64,000 nucleotides of DNA from the NCBI GenBank assembly GCA_014656495.1, contig BNCN01000002.1:372001-436000 (forward strand), read 5' to 3'. The translations under genes and the position numbers were made by a program. Positions 11,738 through 20,196 of this stretch are shown here, piece after piece. The notes beneath the pieces are model-generated. The model had not been told where the DNA came from. It did not search any database and was given only the letters and a program-made list of their open reading frames with translations. How positions within the stretch are numbered: position 1 is the stretch's first letter; the number at the start of each line of letters is the position of its first letter. The DNA is from Comamonas sp. KCTC 72670 (GTDB lineage Bacteria; Myxococcota; Myxococcia; Myxococcales; Myxococcaceae).

Positions 11738-12334
11738 TCACGGATAGAGCAGCTCCGTGCGCCAGCCGCCGTCCTCGCGCAGGTACACGTGCCGGTCGTG
11801 CAGCCGGCTCTCCTGCGCGTGCCAGAACTCGATGCGGTCCGGCACCACGCGGAAGCCGGACCAGTGCGGCGGGCGCGGCACGGACTGTCCCGCGTACTTC
11901 TGCTCCACCTCCGCCACCCGGGCCTCCAACTGCTCGCGCGTCGCCAGCGGCTGGCTCTGCAGGCTGGCCCACGCGCCCACCTGGCTGCCGCGCGCGCGGC
12001 TCTGGAAGTACGCGTCCGCCTCCGCGTCCGTCACGCGCTCCACGCGGCCCTCCACGCGCACCTGTTCGTTCAGGGGCTGCCAGTAGAAGCACAGCGCCAC
12101 GTGCGGATGGGCCCGGGCCTCGCGGCCCTTGCGGCTCTCGTGGTTCGTGTAGAACACGAAGCCGCGCGCATCGAAGTCCTTGAGCAGGACGACGCGCGCG
12201 CTGGGGCGCCCGTCATCCCCCACGGTGGCCACCACCATGGCGTTGGGGTCCACGGCAATGGCCTGCTTCGCCCGCTCGAAGAGCTCCGCGAAGCGCTGGA
12301 TGGGGTCTGGAGGAATCATCACGCGGTGCAACAT
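11738..12334 (-). CDS. pdxH: Pyridoxamine/pyridoxine 5'-phosphate oxidase (FprA)
   Basis: FMN enzyme that forms pyridoxal 5'-phosphate. PNPOx signatures are present: PSARVVLLKDFDARGFVFYTN near the N-terminus (FMN/phosphate binding), GSQVGAWAS, and RLHDRHVY near the C-terminus with the substrate-binding Arg and His. 198 aa. In M. xanthus the homologous gene downstream of csgA is known as fprA, a flavin-associated protein. The convergent position here, 12 bp from csgA, is the same. ATG at 12334 or 12319 could start the protein; neither has a strong ribosome site. The last residues (ELLYP) replace the RLxP end of the E. coli enzyme. Confidence 0.93.
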   Translation of the reverse strand: MLHRVMIPPDPIQRFAELFERAKQAIAVDPNAMVVATVGDDGRPSARVVLLKDFDARGFVFYTNHESRKGREARAHPHVALCFYWQPLNEQVRVEGRVERVTDAEADAYFQSRARGSQVGAWASLQSQPLATREQLEARVAEVEQKYAGQSVPRPPHWSGFRVVPDRIEFWHAQESRLHDRHVYLREDGGWRTELLYP

Positions 12335-12378
12335 AAGGGGGCGGAGGCGGCGGTGCACCTTCGCGGTTGACTCGTCTG

Positions 12379-12398
12379 GCGCACACGTCAATGTGCGC
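12379..12398. promoter_or_regulatory. Palindrome directly upstream of glgA
   Basis: Inverted repeat gcgcaca / tgtgcgc with a 6-nt loop ends two bases before the glgA ATG, inside the 66-bp pdxH-glgA divergent spacer. No Shine-Dalgarno sequence is visible for glgA. The element could be an operator or an mRNA hairpin at the translation start. Confidence 0.35.
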
Positions 12399-12400
12399 AC

Positions 12401-13834
12401 ATGAAAGTCCTCTTCATCTCCTCGGAGGTGGCCCCGTTCTCGAAGACGGGGGGCCTGGGGGACGTGGCCGGCGCGCTGCCCGCCGCGCTCGCCTCGCTGG
12501 GCCATGACGTCAAGGTCGTCACCCCTCGCTACCGCGACGTCCGGGGCGCGGAGCGGCTCGTGCCCACCGGGCAGTCCCTGCTGCTGCGCTTCCCCTTCGG
12601 GGAGCTGTCGGGCCCCATCCTCTCCGCCCGCCTGGCGGAGCGGCTGGAGGTGCTCTTCCTGGAGAACGAGGCCCTCTTCGGCAACCGCCACGGCCTCTAC
12701 GGGGATGCGTCGGGCCCCTTCGCCGACAACCACCGGCGCTTCGCCTACCTCTGCGTGGGCGCGCTCCAGGCGGCGCAGCGGCTGGGCTTCATCCCCGACA
12801 TCGTCCACGCCAACGACTGGCAGACGGGGCTGGTGCCCGTGGCGCTGCGGCGCGGCTTCCAGGCGGGGCCGCTGGCGAACGCGAAGAGCGTCTTCACCAT
12901 CCACAACCTCGCGTACCAGGGCCAGTTCTCCAAGGACGTGATGGGCGATTTGGGGCTGCCCTGGGACTTGTTCACCGCCCACGGTGGGCTCGAGTTCCAC
13001 AACACCGTGAACTTCCTCAAGGCGGGGCTCGTCTTCTCCGACGCGCTCACCACCGTGTCGCCCACCTACGCCCGGGAAATCCAGACGCCGGAGCAGGGCT
13101 ACGGGCTGGATGGTCTGTTGCGTCACCGCGCGCACCGGCTGCACGGCATCCTCAACGGCATCGACGCGCAGGAGTGGAACCCGGAGGTGGACCCCTTCCT
13201 CCCGGCCCGCTACAGCGCCTCGGACCTGGCCGGCAAGGCGGTGTGCAAGCGCGAGCTGCTGGGCCGCTTCGGGCTGGAGGACACGCAGGCGCCCGTGTTC
13301 GGCTTCGTCACCCGGCTGGCGTGGCAGAAGGGCGTGGACCTGCTCCTGGAGGCGCTGCCGGCCGCGCTGCATGCGGACCTCCGCGTGGTGGGCGTGGGCA
13401 GCGGCGAGGGGCCCCTGGAGGACGGGCTGCGGGCGCTGCAGGCGCGTTACCCGAAGCAGGTCTCCGTGCACCTCGGGTTCGACGCCGCCCTGTCCCACCT
13501 GGTGGAGGCGGGCGCGGACTTCTTCCTCATGCCCAGCCGCTACGAGCCCTGCGGCCTGAACCAGATGTATTCGCTGCGGTACGGGACGGTGCCCATCGTC
13601 CGGGCCACCGGCGGCCTGGTGGACACGGTGGAGGGGGGGCTGGACGGCAACGGCATCCTCTTCGAGGCCTTCCACAAGGCGGCCCTGCTGGCCGCCTTCC
13701 GCCGGGCCCTGGCCCTCTACGCGGACCCACCGCGGCTGGCCGAGTTCCGGCGCCGGGGCATGGGGAAGGACTTCTCCTGGAGCGCGTCCGGCCGCCGGTA
13801 CCAGGCCCTCTTCAACGAGGTCGTCGCTGAATAG
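12401..13834 (+). CDS. glgA: Glycogen synthase (ADP-glucose, GT5)
   Basis: 477 aa, normal length. N-terminal KTGGLGDVAGALP is the ADP-glucose binding loop; HANDWQTGLVP, VFTIHNLAYQG and HGILNGID are GT5 signatures. SRYEPCGLNQMYSLRYG holds the C-terminal catalytic Glu region. It extends alpha-1,4-glucan chains; in myxobacteria glycogen accumulates before sporulation. The gene starts 66 bp from divergent pdxH and is followed 35 bp later by a Ser/Thr kinase gene, which may be co-transcribed. Confidence 0.97.
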   Translation: MKVLFISSEVAPFSKTGGLGDVAGALPAALASLGHDVKVVTPRYRDVRGAERLVPTGQSLLLRFPFGELSGPILSARLAERLEVLFLENEALFGNRHGLYGDASGPFADNHRRFAYLCVGALQAAQRLGFIPDIVHANDWQTGLVPVALRRGFQAGPLANAKSVFTIHNLAYQGQFSKDVMGDLGLPWDLFTAHGGLEFHNTVNFLKAGLVFSDALTTVSPTYAREIQTPEQGYGLDGLLRHRAHRLHGILNGIDAQEWNPEVDPFLPARYSASDLAGKAVCKRELLGRFGLEDTQAPVFGFVTRLAWQKGVDLLLEALPAALHADLRVVGVGSGEGPLEDGLRALQARYPKQVSVHLGFDAALSHLVEAGADFFLMPSRYEPCGLNQMYSLRYGTVPIVRATGGLVDTVEGGLDGNGILFEAFHKAALLAAFRRALALYADPPRLAEFRRRGMGKDFSWSASGRRYQALFNEVVAE

Positions 13835-13869
13835 TGGGTGCGGACGGAAATTCGCAGTAGAGTTGTGCC

Positions 13870-14787
13870 GTGGCGGATGCTCCGGACCTGGGTGGTTACG
13901 AGGTGGTCGGCCGGTTGGCGGTGGGCGGCATGGCGGAGGTGTACCAGGCGCGAGCCCGGGTCACCACGCAGCGCTCACCGGGTGAACCGGACGAGATTGT
14001 CATCAAGCGGCTGCACCCGTCGTTTCGCGGCGATACCGCTTACGTCAAGTCCTTCGTCGACGAGGCGAAGCTGACGGTCCGCCTGCGCCATCCGAACATC
14101 GTCCGCACCTACCGGCTGTTCAAGGCGGGGCCGGACTACCTGATGGTGCAGGAGCTCGTGAGTGGCCGGACGCTGGGCTACATGCAGGAGCTGCTGACGA
14201 AGGCCGGCGCGGCGATGCCGCCCGAGTCCGCCTGCTACATCGCGTGGTGCCTGCTCAAGGCGCTGGACTACATCCACCGGGCGAAGGTGGGGGAGAACGG
14301 CGCCACCATCGTCCACCGCGACGTGAATCCGGCCAACCTGCTGCTGGGCATCAACGGCGACGTGAAGCTCACCGACTTCGGCGTGGCGGAGGTGGAGGGG
14401 CTGATGCGCGGCGACTCCGGCGCGCTGCGGGGCACGCTGCCGTACATGAGCCCGGAGCAGGTGCTGGGCCTGGCGGTGGACGCGCGCACGGACCTGTACG
14501 CGGTGGGCATCGTCCTCTGGGAGCTGTGGGCGGGCCGCCGCCTCTTCGCGGGCGAGCACGAGGCGGAGCTGATGCACAAGGTGCGCGACGCGCGCGTGCC
14601 GCTGTTGTCCTCGGTGTCGCCGGAGCTGCCGGACTACGCGGTGCAGGTGGCGCGCAAGGCGCTCTTCGCGGACCGGGCGCGGCGCTTCCAGACGGCGGCG
14701 GAGTTCATCAAGGCGCTGGAGTCCCTGGCGCGGCGCGCGGGCTGGCCCCTGACGGTGGAGGCGCTCCAGCCACTGCTGGGCGGCTGA
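13870..14787 (+). CDS. Eukaryotic-like Ser/Thr protein kinase, soluble
   Basis: GTG start at 13870. The 305 residues are almost entirely a Hanks-type kinase domain: GRLAVGGMAEVYQA (P-loop), IVIKRL (Lys46), HRDVNPANLLL (catalytic Asp and Asn), TDFGVAEVEG (DFG), GTLPYMSPEQ (P+1 loop/APE), DLYAVGIVLWEL. HRDVNPAN instead of HRDLKPEN is common in the myxobacterial branch. There is no transmembrane segment or C-terminal sensor, so it is a cytosolic kinase, possibly acting with its neighbours glgA or the downstream lipoprotein. Substrate unknown. Confidence 0.92.
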   Translation: MADAPDLGGYEVVGRLAVGGMAEVYQARARVTTQRSPGEPDEIVIKRLHPSFRGDTAYVKSFVDEAKLTVRLRHPNIVRTYRLFKAGPDYLMVQELVSGRTLGYMQELLTKAGAAMPPESACYIAWCLLKALDYIHRAKVGENGATIVHRDVNPANLLLGINGDVKLTDFGVAEVEGLMRGDSGALRGTLPYMSPEQVLGLAVDARTDLYAVGIVLWELWAGRRLFAGEHEAELMHKVRDARVPLLSSVSPELPDYAVQVARKALFADRARRFQTAAEFIKALESLARRAGWPLTVEALQPLLGG

Positions 14788-14788
14788 G

Positions 14789-15271
14789 ATGCGTTCGCGC
14801 CGGGCCGTCGTCGTCGGTGGACTGCTGGCCAGCGCGTGGGTGTCCGGGTGTCTGGGCTCGGTGCCCTTCCGGCCGCGCGCGTATGACGAAGCGGTGCGCG
14901 TGGTGGGCTTCCAGGTGGACTTCCAGCCGGACGGCACCGGCGTGCTGGACCTGGACCTGGAGGTGCGAAACCCCGCGTCGGACGCGGCGACGCTCGCCGC
15001 CGTGGACTTCACGCTGCGGGTGGACGGGCGCCGCGTGGCGGTGGGCACGCAGCAGGTGGCCGCGCCCCTCGCCGAGGATGGCAGCGCGCCGCTTCGAGTC
15101 CTCTTCCCGCTGGCCAGCGGACGCGCCTCGGGCGGGCTGGAGCCGGTGCGCCGGCGCGTGCAGGTGGAGGGCGGCGTGGTGCTGCGCTTCGGCGGCACCG
15201 AGCGGCGGGCACCCTTCCAGGCCGAGCGCGTGATGCCGCTGGCCTGGGCGCCGCCGCTGGAGGGGGAGTGA
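14789..15271 (+). CDS. LEA14-like lipoprotein
   Basis: ATG one base after the kinase stop, so probably one operon. Signal peptide with lipobox (WVSGC). The mature ~140 residues resemble the LEA type 2 / water-stress beta-sandwich: VGFQVDFQPDGTGVLDLDLEVRNPASDAATLAAVDFTL pattern (positions 45-80, ending in a VDG turn). These domains occur in envelope proteins of unknown function. A second, longer relative lies at 21791-22621. Confidence 0.7.
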   Translation: MRSRRAVVVGGLLASAWVSGCLGSVPFRPRAYDEAVRVVGFQVDFQPDGTGVLDLDLEVRNPASDAATLAAVDFTLRVDGRRVAVGTQQVAAPLAEDGSAPLRVLFPLASGRASGGLEPVRRRVQVEGGVVLRFGGTERRAPFQAERVMPLAWAPPLEGE

Positions 15272-15369
15272 GGCGAGGTCCCCCCTCGGACCTCAGGCGA
15301 AGCCTGCTCATTCGCTGAGTATGTATTCGTCCGTTGCGGTTGATTGATGAGCCGTGTCAGCCTGCTGGC

Positions 15370-15942
15370 ATGTTTCGTTCTCGACGATTCAGGTTTCCCC
15401 TCTCCATGGCCTTGCTGGTCTCCTCGGGCGTCCTGGCCGCGGAGAAGCCCCCTCCCGCCGAGCCGGCTGGCCCGGCACGCAAGGTGGATCCGACGAAGGC
15501 GCAGACGGAGGAGTGGCTGCGCGAGCACATCGAGGCGTGGAACGACTCGGAGGTGCACGTCACGGTGAAGGACTGCCGCATCATGGTGTTGGACAAGGCC
15601 CGTGAGCGGACGGAGATCGTCGACCTGCGTGGCTTGCTGTTGCCCATCGAGGTCATCCGCCTCAACGGCGGGAACGACGCGACGTTGCGGCTGCGCGTGA
15701 AGCAGAAGCACACGGGGACGTACTCCATGTTTCGCAAGTGCAGCGCGGAGAACCGCTTCTGCGCGGAGCCGACGGGCAAGTTCCAGAGCCTCCCGTATGT
15801 CGACCTGTCGGTGACGTCGGTGCGGGACTTCATCTCGGGACGGCAGACGGATGTGGACAAGAGCGTGCGGCTGGAGCGGGCGCTCGAACACTACTCGCGG
15901 CTTTGTGGAGCGATGGAAGATGCGCGCAATCGGCTCTTCTAG
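15370..15942 (+). CDS. Secreted hypothetical protein, 190 aa
   Basis: ATG at 15370 gives an N-terminal signal peptide (RFRFPLSMALLVSSGVLAAEK). The frame can extend to 15334 but that adds nothing signal-like. The mature protein has several Cys residues (VKDCRIM, FRKCSAENRFCAE) that may pair in the periplasm. It overlaps the next gene by 23 bp in another frame. No family recognised. Confidence 0.55.
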   Translation: MFRSRRFRFPLSMALLVSSGVLAAEKPPPAEPAGPARKVDPTKAQTEEWLREHIEAWNDSEVHVTVKDCRIMVLDKARERTEIVDLRGLLLPIEVIRLNGGNDATLRLRVKQKHTGTYSMFRKCSAENRFCAEPTGKFQSLPYVDLSVTSVRDFISGRQTDVDKSVRLERALEHYSRLCGAMEDARNRLF

Positions 15943-16786
15943 GCTGGGGGCCGCGGGGCTCGCGGTGATGCTCTGCGCGCAGACGGGCTGCAGCACGACG
16001 TCCGAGTACGTCCGCGGAGAGCGCCTGCGGGAGTCCACGCTGGGGCAGACGCACGACGACGCGCTGGAGGCCGTGGTCGACGCCGCCTACGCGGGTCGCG
16101 TCGCGGTGAAGCGCACCACCTGCACCGAGCTGTCCACCGAGTTCAGCAAGAAGCGAATCGACACCACGACGAGCCCGCCCATGGGGTCGCTCATCGTGGG
16201 GCTCGCGATGCTGGGCGGCGGACTCGTCCTGTTGTCTCAGTCCGACTCCGACGACTCCTCGGACGGGTGGGACTTGCCCATGACGTTCGGCGTGACGCTG
16301 TCGCTGGCCTCCATCTACCCGCTGGTGACGGCCCTCACCGACGAGGATGTCAGCCGGGAGGAGGTCACCACGGGCGAGGTCGAGGAGGAGCGCTCCCGGC
16401 ACTGTGAGGACCGGACCTTCGCGCTCGAGGGCCCCCAGCAGTGGAGCGTCACGTTGGGGGGCGCGCGGCGGACCGGGCGGACGGGCGCGGATGGCGTGGT
16501 GGCGTTGCGTCAGCCGCTGACCGAGCTGGTGGAGGAAGGCATCACCGACGAGGCCGGCGTCCGCCAGCTCGTCGCGGGGCGGGGCGTGGCCTACAGGCTG
16601 GAGTTCGAGCGCGTCCGCGCCGCGGACTTCCGGCTGGACTCCAAGGCGCTGCCCGACGCGTACTTCCAGCGCTTCGCGGACCGGTACGGCCGGCAGCTCG
16701 GCGGCGGCGACCGCGCCCGCTTCGAGAACTGCGAGCTCATCGCCAAGTCCGCGCGCGAGACGCTGGAGTGCTACTGGTCCCAGTAG
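15920..16786 (+). CDS. Membrane-attached lipoprotein of unknown function
   Basis: ATG at 15920 lies inside the end of the preceding gene (23-bp overlap), implying coupling. Signal peptide with lipobox AQTGC. Two hydrophobic stretches follow (SLIVGLAMLGGGLVLL near residue 90 and FGVTLSLASIYPLVTAL near 120). A soluble C-terminal region with a few Cys residues comes next. The C-terminal half contains a Gly/Arg beta-turn repeat (GGARRTGRTGADGVVALR) suggestive of a small Ig-like or carboxypeptidase-regulatory-like fold. Not identified. Confidence 0.55.
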   Translation: MRAIGSSRLGAAGLAVMLCAQTGCSTTSEYVRGERLRESTLGQTHDDALEAVVDAAYAGRVAVKRTTCTELSTEFSKKRIDTTTSPPMGSLIVGLAMLGGGLVLLSQSDSDDSSDGWDLPMTFGVTLSLASIYPLVTALTDEDVSREEVTTGEVEEERSRHCEDRTFALEGPQQWSVTLGGARRTGRTGADGVVALRQPLTELVEEGITDEAGVRQLVAGRGVAYRLEFERVRAADFRLDSKALPDAYFQRFADRYGRQLGGGDRARFENCELIAKSARETLECYWSQ

Positions 16787-16793
16787 CGCGCGG

Positions 16794-16818
16794 CGCCGGG
16801 CCTCCCGGAGGCCCGGCG
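16794..16818. terminator. GC-rich hairpin between convergent genes
   Basis: Stem cgccgggcct / aggcccggcg (10 bp, 5-nt loop) sits 7 bp after the lipoprotein stop. It lies 10 bp before the end of the convergent CNNM-type gene. Likely shared terminator. Confidence 0.7.
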
Positions 16819-16828
16819 TTCCACGCTG

Positions 16829-18199
16829 TCAGCCCTTGGCGGAGGGCTGCTCCTCGCGGCCGTGCTCGCGGCCCAGGCCGTCGCGCGCCTCGGCGGGCTT
16901 GCCGTCCTTGGTGGTGATGCCCGACTTCACGCGCGTCATCCGCACGCGGTCGATGCGGGGGCCCTCCTTGGAGGCCACCACGAACTGCCAGCCGTTGTAG
17001 GCGAAGCGCTCGCCCACGTCCGGCAGGTGGCCGGCCATGGAGGAGAGGAAGCCGCCCAGCGTGTCGAAGTCGCCTTCGGGCAGAGGGAAGCCGAACGTCT
17101 GCGTGAAGGCGTCCACCTCCAGCGCGGCGTCCACCAGGAAGCTGCCGTCGGCGAGCTTCTCCACCTGCTTCTCCTCCACCTCGAACTCGTCGCCGATGTC
17201 GCCGACGATTTCGCGGAGGATGTCCTCCAGCGTCACCACGCCCATGAAGCCGCCGTACTCGTCGACGACGATGGCCATGTGAATCTTCTGCTTCTGCATG
17301 TCCCGGAGCAGGTCGCCAATGGGCTTCATCCACGGCACGAAGTGCGCGGGGCGGATGATGTCGTGCAGGACGATGAGCTCCGGGTGCTGGAGCAGGGGGA
17401 TGATGTCGCGCGCGTGCAGCACGCCGATGATGTGGTCCACGTCATCCCGGTACACGGGGATGCGGGAGTGGTTCTCCTCGGCCAGCAGGCGCAGCAGCTC
17501 TTCCGGCGTGACGGTGATTTCCACCGTGACGACTTCCGTGCGCGGCACCATGACGTCGCGGCAGCGTTTGTCGGACAGCTCGAAGATGGAGCGGATGAGC
17601 TGCGGGGCGCTCTTGTCGACCTCGTTCTTCGCGGCCTGCGCCGCCAGCAGCTTCTCCAGCTCCTCCAGCGGCGGGGGCGGCGGCTCGAAGCGCAGCGTGC
17701 GGCCGAAGGTGCGCGCCATCACGTTGAGCACCACCATGGCCACGCGCATGGGCGGGTACATCACCGCCACCAGCAGCGACACCAGGCCCGACAGCCGCAG
17801 CGCCCAGCGCTCCGGACTGCCGTTGGCCAGCCCGCGCATGGTGACGTCCATCAGCGTGGCCATGACGCCCACCAGCAGCGCGCCCGCGGTGACGGTGGCC
17901 AGCTGCAGCCAGACCGCCTCGCCGTAGCGGCTGAAGTCCAGCATGCGCGGTGGAACGAAGGCACCAATGGCCGCGGCGCAGAAGCCGCTGAGCACCATGC
18001 CCAGGCGGAGCGCCGTGGCCACGGCCTCACGGTCTGTCTTGTGACGAAGCACCCGGCGACTCGCGCGGCTCGGCTGCGCGTTCGCCAGTTCCTGTGCGCG
18101 CAGGTCGGACACGCCGTAGAGCGCGGACTCCGCCGCGGCGACGAGTGCCCTGACGAAACACAGCGCCAGGCAGGCGACCCAGAGGGTCCAGGTAGGCAT
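16829..18199 (-). CDS. CNNM/CorC-type (hemolysin family) membrane protein with paired CBS domains
   Basis: 456 aa. N-terminal DUF21/CNNM region with four hydrophobic segments (WVACLALCFVRALVAAAESALYG; LGMVLSGFCAAAIGAFV; LATVTAGALLVGVMATL; SLLVAVMYPPMRVAMVVLNV). Two CBS domains follow: DVMVPRTEVVTV...HSRIPVYRDDVDHIIGVLHARD, then IHMAIVVDEYGGFMGVVTLEDILREIVG. The CorC_HlyC domain ends the protein (QTFGFPLPEGDFDTLGGFL). The family is linked to Mg2+/Na+ or Co2+ transport and its regulation, not to true haemolysis. It diverges from the 18254 gene across a 54-bp spacer. Confidence 0.9.
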   Translation of the reverse strand: MPTWTLWVACLALCFVRALVAAAESALYGVSDLRAQELANAQPSRASRRVLRHKTDREAVATALRLGMVLSGFCAAAIGAFVPPRMLDFSRYGEAVWLQLATVTAGALLVGVMATLMDVTMRGLANGSPERWALRLSGLVSLLVAVMYPPMRVAMVVLNVMARTFGRTLRFEPPPPPLEELEKLLAAQAAKNEVDKSAPQLIRSIFELSDKRCRDVMVPRTEVVTVEITVTPEELLRLLAEENHSRIPVYRDDVDHIIGVLHARDIIPLLQHPELIVLHDIIRPAHFVPWMKPIGDLLRDMQKQKIHMAIVVDEYGGFMGVVTLEDILREIVGDIGDEFEVEEKQVEKLADGSFLVDAALEVDAFTQTFGFPLPEGDFDTLGGFLSSMAGHLPDVGERFAYNGWQFVVASKEGPRIDRVRMTRVKSGITTKDGKPAEARDGLGREHGREEQPSAKG

Positions 18200-18253
18200 A
18201 GAGCCCTGTTCTTATCCCGTGCTAAGGGTCCACACCACTGCGCTGGAGCCCTG

Positions 18254-19033
18254 ATGTCCGCTCGCATGTACGCCGTTGGAGCACTCCTGGCCTGCCTCGT
18301 CCCGGCGCTCGCGCGCGCGTGGCCGGTGGACCTGGTCGTCCCGTTGGAGCCCGGGAAGGAGCGCTTCCACAAGCTCGACACCGTGGATTGGGTCCAGGTG
18401 GCGGATGCCTCCATCGCGGAGGCGGAGTTGCTGCCCGGGAGCAACGAGCTGTTGCTCACGGGACAGAAGGAGGGGCGGACGCTGCTCCTCCTGTATGCGC
18501 GGGGCCGCTTCGCCGTGTGGCGCCTCACCGTGGGCTCGCCGCCGCCGGAGGACCCCGCGCCGAGGCTGGCCGCGGCCCGCGCGGCGTGTCCGGACCTGAA
18601 GGCGACGACGGGCGCGGAGCGCTCCCTGAGCGCTTCCGTGAAAGACTCCGCGTGCAGGGTCGCGCTGCTGGAGCTGCTGAAGACGGACGCCTTCGTGGCC
18701 CGGGAGCTGGAGCTGACCTTCGAGCTGAACATCCTCCAGGAGCAGCTCGTGTCGATTGGCGAGGGGCTCCAGCCGCTGGGGTTGGAGGCGCGCTACAGCG
18801 GCGCGGGCGTGGTGGTGTCGGGCTCGGCGAGCACGGAGGGGCACCGCAAGGCGCTGTGGGAGTTGTTCCACCGCTCCGTGGGCCGCGTGCCGCTGGACGA
18901 CCAGATTCAGGAGGTGAAGCCACCCGAGCCCGCCGACGCGGGCGCGCCAGACGCGGCCACGCCCGCGGTGGCGGCCGAGCGCGAGATTCCGGTGGAGGTG
19001 CTGCCTCCGCCGAAGAAGTCGCGCAAGCGCTGA
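18254..19033 (+). CDS. Secreted protein with pilus-assembly-type N-terminal domain
   Basis: ATG at 18254 with TGGAG 8 bases upstream. A signal peptide ends near AWA. Residues about 25-95 resemble the domain found at the N-terminus of secretins of Flp/type II systems (VPLEPGKERFHKLDTV...ELLPGSNELLLTGQKEGRTLLLLY). A BON-like segment follows (IGEGLQPLGLEARYSGAGVVVSGSA). It ends in a Pro/Ala/Lys-rich tail. No secretin barrel is present, so it may be an accessory protein. Confidence 0.65.
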   Translation: MSARMYAVGALLACLVPALARAWPVDLVVPLEPGKERFHKLDTVDWVQVADASIAEAELLPGSNELLLTGQKEGRTLLLLYARGRFAVWRLTVGSPPPEDPAPRLAAARAACPDLKATTGAERSLSASVKDSACRVALLELLKTDAFVARELELTFELNILQEQLVSIGEGLQPLGLEARYSGAGVVVSGSASTEGHRKALWELFHRSVGRVPLDDQIQEVKPPEPADAGAPDAATPAVAAEREIPVEVLPPPKKSRKR

Positions 19034-19137
19034 GGCCTTGCGCCTTGGCGTGCCGCGGGCTTGCGGTATGACAGGAGGCTCCCTGACTTCGTCGCGGTGC
19101 GCGTGCCGGCCGCGGCGGCTTTCCGAGGAGGAGCTTG

Positions 19138-20133
19138 ATGGAGCTGGCAGTCCGGTGGACCCCGCGGACGTGGGGATGGGCCCTGGCGCTGTTGCTGCCG
19201 CTGACGGCGTCCGCGCAGTTCGATGACGTGGACGGCTTTCCGTCCGCCGAGCCCGAGCGCGGCTGCCCGAAGCGCCCGGACGTGGTGCCCTTCACGGCGC
19301 GGAACCTGGTGGGGCTCAAGGGGGCCGGCTGGCTCGCGCATCAGGCCGTCATCCCGGAGTCGAAGGACACCTACTTCCCGGAGTCCGAGCGCGACCGCTC
19401 CGGCGTGAAGCTCGTCCAGGAGGAGGACCTCCGCAAGCTGGGCGCGCCCGACCGCAACGTGCCGCTGTGGGTGTTCGGCAAGGCGGACGCGGCGCCGTGC
19501 CGCGCGGTGCCCGTGACGTGGTGGGCGGTGCGCATGGGCACGGACGCCGACCGCAAGACGTACCTCATGGCGGAGCTCCAGGTGGCGTGTGACGTCCTGC
19601 CGCCGGGCCGACTGTCGGGGACGCCGGTGGCGCTGCGCCAGAAGGACGCGCCCACCGGCTGCAAGCTGCGCCGCACGGACGACAGCGCCTCCAGCGACGA
19701 CGGCCGCGGGCTGCCGCTGGAGCTGTCGGACGCGTTGCCCGAGCGCGCGTGTGAGGCGCCGGAGTGCACGCGCAAGTGGGAGATTTTCAGCAGCCGCTGG
19801 GATGACGGCAGCGCCGTGTTCGACATCGCCGTGTCGTGGATGAAGCGGGGCGGGAAGAAGGACCCGTGCGAGTGGGAGACGGAGGACGCCTCCATGTTGC
19901 TGCTGCGGAGCGCGGGCTCGCTGGCCCCGATGCCGCTGCGCGGCGGCGGCGCGTACTTCGGCGCGCTCTATGACAGCACCGGACTGCGCACGGTGCTCAG
20001 CCGCACCCTGGGCACGCTCAACGTCCACGACGCCGCCAAGCCCAAGCTGGCGCCGAAGACGGTGCGCTACAGCAGCCCCTCGGAAGAGGAGCTGCTGAAC
20101 GCGAAGCGCACGCTGTCGCCGTGCAAGAAGTAG
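19138..20133 (+). CDS. Secreted hypothetical protein, 331 aa
   Basis: ATG at 19138 follows GAGGAGGAG at ideal spacing (a TTG three bases earlier is in frame). Signal peptide ends at TASAQ. The mature protein is Cys-containing (RGCPKRP, APCRAVPVTWW, ERACEAPECTRKWE, KDPCEWE), suggesting disulfides. It is poor in known motifs. About 100 bp after the upstream gene; possibly the same transcript. Confidence 0.6.
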   Translation: MELAVRWTPRTWGWALALLLPLTASAQFDDVDGFPSAEPERGCPKRPDVVPFTARNLVGLKGAGWLAHQAVIPESKDTYFPESERDRSGVKLVQEEDLRKLGAPDRNVPLWVFGKADAAPCRAVPVTWWAVRMGTDADRKTYLMAELQVACDVLPPGRLSGTPVALRQKDAPTGCKLRRTDDSASSDDGRGLPLELSDALPERACEAPECTRKWEIFSSRWDDGSAVFDIAVSWMKRGGKKDPCEWETEDASMLLLRSAGSLAPMPLRGGGAYFGALYDSTGLRTVLSRTLGTLNVHDAAKPKLAPKTVRYSSPSEEELLNAKRTLSPCKK

Positions 20134-20146
20134 GGCGCCGCCCGCG

Positions 20147-20181
20147 CGGAGCACGCCCCGTGTCATGGGCGCCGTGCTCCG
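20147..20181. terminator. Hairpin between convergent genes
   Basis: Inverted repeat cggagcacg / cgtgctccg (9 bp, 17-nt loop) lies 14 bp after the plus-strand stop and 16 bp before the end of the minus-strand gene. Probable terminator. Confidence 0.5.
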
Positions 20182-20196
20182 GCGGAGCGGGGGGAA

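Noticed and set aside
12505-13830. Alternative frames over glgA
   Set aside because: Arg/Ser/Ala-rich shadow frames; glgA is unambiguous.
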